Source: Oscillospiraceae bacterium (GTDB taxonomy: Bacteria; Bacillota; Clostridia; Oscillospirales; Oscillospiraceae). From it: a stretch of DNA of 64,000 nucleotides. The translations under genes were made by a program, and so were the position numbers. Of the stretch, positions 62,468 to 64,000 are shown in pieces. The stretch spans positions 1 through 64,000 of the forward strand of contig CADCKQ010000005.1 of the NCBI GenBank assembly GCA_902802045.1. The letters run 5' to 3'. The notes under the pieces were generated by a model that worked only from the letters and a program-made list of their open reading frames with translations, had not been told where the DNA came from and did not search any database. Position 1 is the first letter of the stretch; every line of letters starts with the position of its first letter.

Positions 62468-64000
62468 GAGATTATAAATCTATTAAGGCAGCTCGCAAGC
62501 AATAGAGTCACTTATCATTACGTTACAGAAGATTTTGAACCTTTTAAAATACTCCAAGTTGTGGATGAAATATTGAAAAAGTATTCTGTAAGAGCAATAT
62601 TTTTATTATATTCGGCTTGGAATTACTCCAACGATTTTTACTGGTTGCAGAGCACATTATCAGCTATAGCATACTATATTGAGTCTTATTTTTATTATAT
62701 AGATGACATAGTTGAGGATGTGTATTTTTGTTCGGCGAGAGATAAATATTATAATGTTGAGTCGTCGGAAATAATGGACGTTGTAATTAAGAACGTAAAG
62801 CTTTTTGTTGATGATGATAAGGCTTTTTTTAATGATCTTAAGAGCAAGGAAATACCTAGAGCTGAACAAACACTGGATGGCCAAATAATTATTAATAAGA
62901 TTTCCCCTAGTGACTTTCTTCATTTTTTTGTATTTCACAAGAGGCTTAGCGATTTAGAAGTAATATTATCTGCTTCTGCTTGGCTTCGTTATGGTGTGGC
63001 TATTAAATCTGTAGATGTCGTAGCTATTTTTTCTCAGATTGTCAAGAAACTATGCAATCAACAAGAAGATGAATTACATATTAATGGCTTTGAAAAGTCA
63101 ATATTGCTTAAATACAATGACGATGTTCAAGTAATGCTATCACAATATATTGGCATGGTATTTGAACATAGGAATTATTATGAAAGAGAAAGACAAAGCT
63201 TTGATCCCGCCAAATTGGAGGCGGAAGAAAAAATGGCCTTGTTTTTATCTCATAGAGAGGATTTTCACCTTCAGATAATGCAGGATATCATTGAAGAAAA
63301 CATAGATGATCTTCTTCAAAGCAAAAGAAAATATTGGGATGGTTTATGCTTTTATTGGACAGAAGAAAGGGAGCGTAAGTTCAATTCTCAATTTAATTCT
63401 TTAATTAATAAAATAAAAAGCAAACTTAGGTCAACTGAGTCATTCCAAGATATATATGAAACAGTGAATAATGAACTGTCCACAGTATTTCCAGATATCG
63501 CTTCTTATAAGGAAATTCTTTATACTTTATCATCGGCAGAGTACTTATATAATCAATATATCAAAGATCAAAACCAGAGACCAGAATTCGATTATAGTTG
63601 TATTTCTATTTTATATTATATGGCTTTGGAGGATATATTGAATAAACTAATATATATTCCTTATAGAGATACTATTCTGATTCCAAATATATCCATAGCT
63701 AAAACTGAAGGAACTGGGTACCTATTTAAACCATCGTATTATCTTAATCCTGGTATGTCTTCATTTAAAGAATTATGTGAGATTGGAAACTTGGGTTACC
63801 TTTTTTACCTTATTAACAAAACACCAAAATTCAAAAAGTATATAGGCAACAAATTCGGAGTAACAAATTTTGAAAATCTAAAAAGCTATGGTTATGATCT
63901 TGTTAATAGAGCATCAGTTAATCGAAATCATGCTGCACATGGAGGTGTAGTAATATCTTATACAGAAGCATATAGCGATAAAAAATACGTGTTTGATAAT
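62468..64000 (+). CDS. Continuation of the same frame: large protein with HEPN-like R-x4-H motif (partial)
   Basis: This is 511 codons in the same frame as the gene at 62072 with no stop, running off the window. The sequence is rich in Tyr, Phe, Ile and Asp and is helical. Near the end, codons 63923-63940 read R-N-H-A-A-H followed by Gly-Gly, which fits the R-x4-H catalytic motif of HEPN ribonucleases (pattern RNxxAHG). HEPN nucleases are common effectors of abortive infection and toxin-antitoxin systems. The C-terminus is missing, so more domains may follow. If read alone, the first strong start codon is an ATG near 62774. Confidence 0.55.

Overview
The window reads as chromosome of a Gram-positive, anaerobic member of Bacillota, class Clostridia. 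The sequence evidence is a superoxide reductase in place of catalase or SOD, a DnaD/DnaI-type primosome, LexA with Gram-positive spacing, a CIRCE operator, MreCD with PBP2, strong AAGGAGG ribosome binding sites and no outer-membrane genes. Genus-level placement is not possible from the sequence alone. The Pro-Thr-Glu linker and His-Asp-Trp/CxxC surface repeats would fit a gut Clostridia genome (inference). Core genes are GC-balanced. Several accessory stretches are visibly AT-rich: 3.6-9.2 kb, part of 9.2-11.8 kb, and 59.3-64 kb.

Layout. 1-0.7 kb: tail of an rRNA operon in the unusual order 23S, tRNA-Glu, tRNA-Lys, 5S, followed by the 3' end of another tRNA and a terminator. 0.8-3.6 kb: a membrane-anchored coiled-coil protein and a secreted HExxH protein. 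3.6-9.2 kb: an accessory island with a large imperfect palindrome, REP-like repeats, a small ORF that overlaps an ankyrin-like gene, a YcxB-like protein and a DarT/DarG toxin-antitoxin pair. 9.2-17.5 kb: poorly characterised genes. These include an 832-aa protein with an AraC-type helix-turn-helix, a protein with two gamma-glutamylcyclotransferase-like domains, a roughly 550-nt structured non-coding stretch, and a surface protein.

17.8-43.3 kb is mostly housekeeping: carbonic anhydrase, YbaK, ferredoxin, pyrimidine-nucleoside phosphorylase, the DnaD and DnaI-like pair, U32 peptidase with mreC, mreD, PBP2, a degenerate MgsA-like gene, hisS and aspS, then comM, superoxide reductase, thiI, cinA, htrA, a phosphoribosyltransferase, CIRCE-controlled lon, and putP diverging from a LysR regulator. 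44.4-50.1 kb is a cell-surface acyl-transfer cluster (MBOAT, a DHHW/SGNH/DUF4358-like fusion, an SGNH lipase-like protein, a nucleotidyltransferase) and a 25-residue membrane peptide. 50.5-55.9 kb carries secA, a YfiH-type protein, a peptide-binding lipoprotein and cytidine deaminase.

55.9-59.3 kb holds an array of four strong GTGACAGC palindromes against a RepA-like RecA-fold ATPase, a LexA-type repressor and a WYL regulator. This may be a remnant of a mobile replicon. 59.4-64 kb is an AT-rich segment with a 789-aa protein carrying a glycine/alanine-rich membrane hairpin, then a long ORF interrupted by one in-frame TAA and carrying a HEPN-like R-x4-H motif near the window edge. I regard this last segment as the best candidate for an undescribed defence-type system. 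The other leading oddities are the MgsA homologue lacking its catalytic residues and the palindrome array beside the ATPase/LexA operon.
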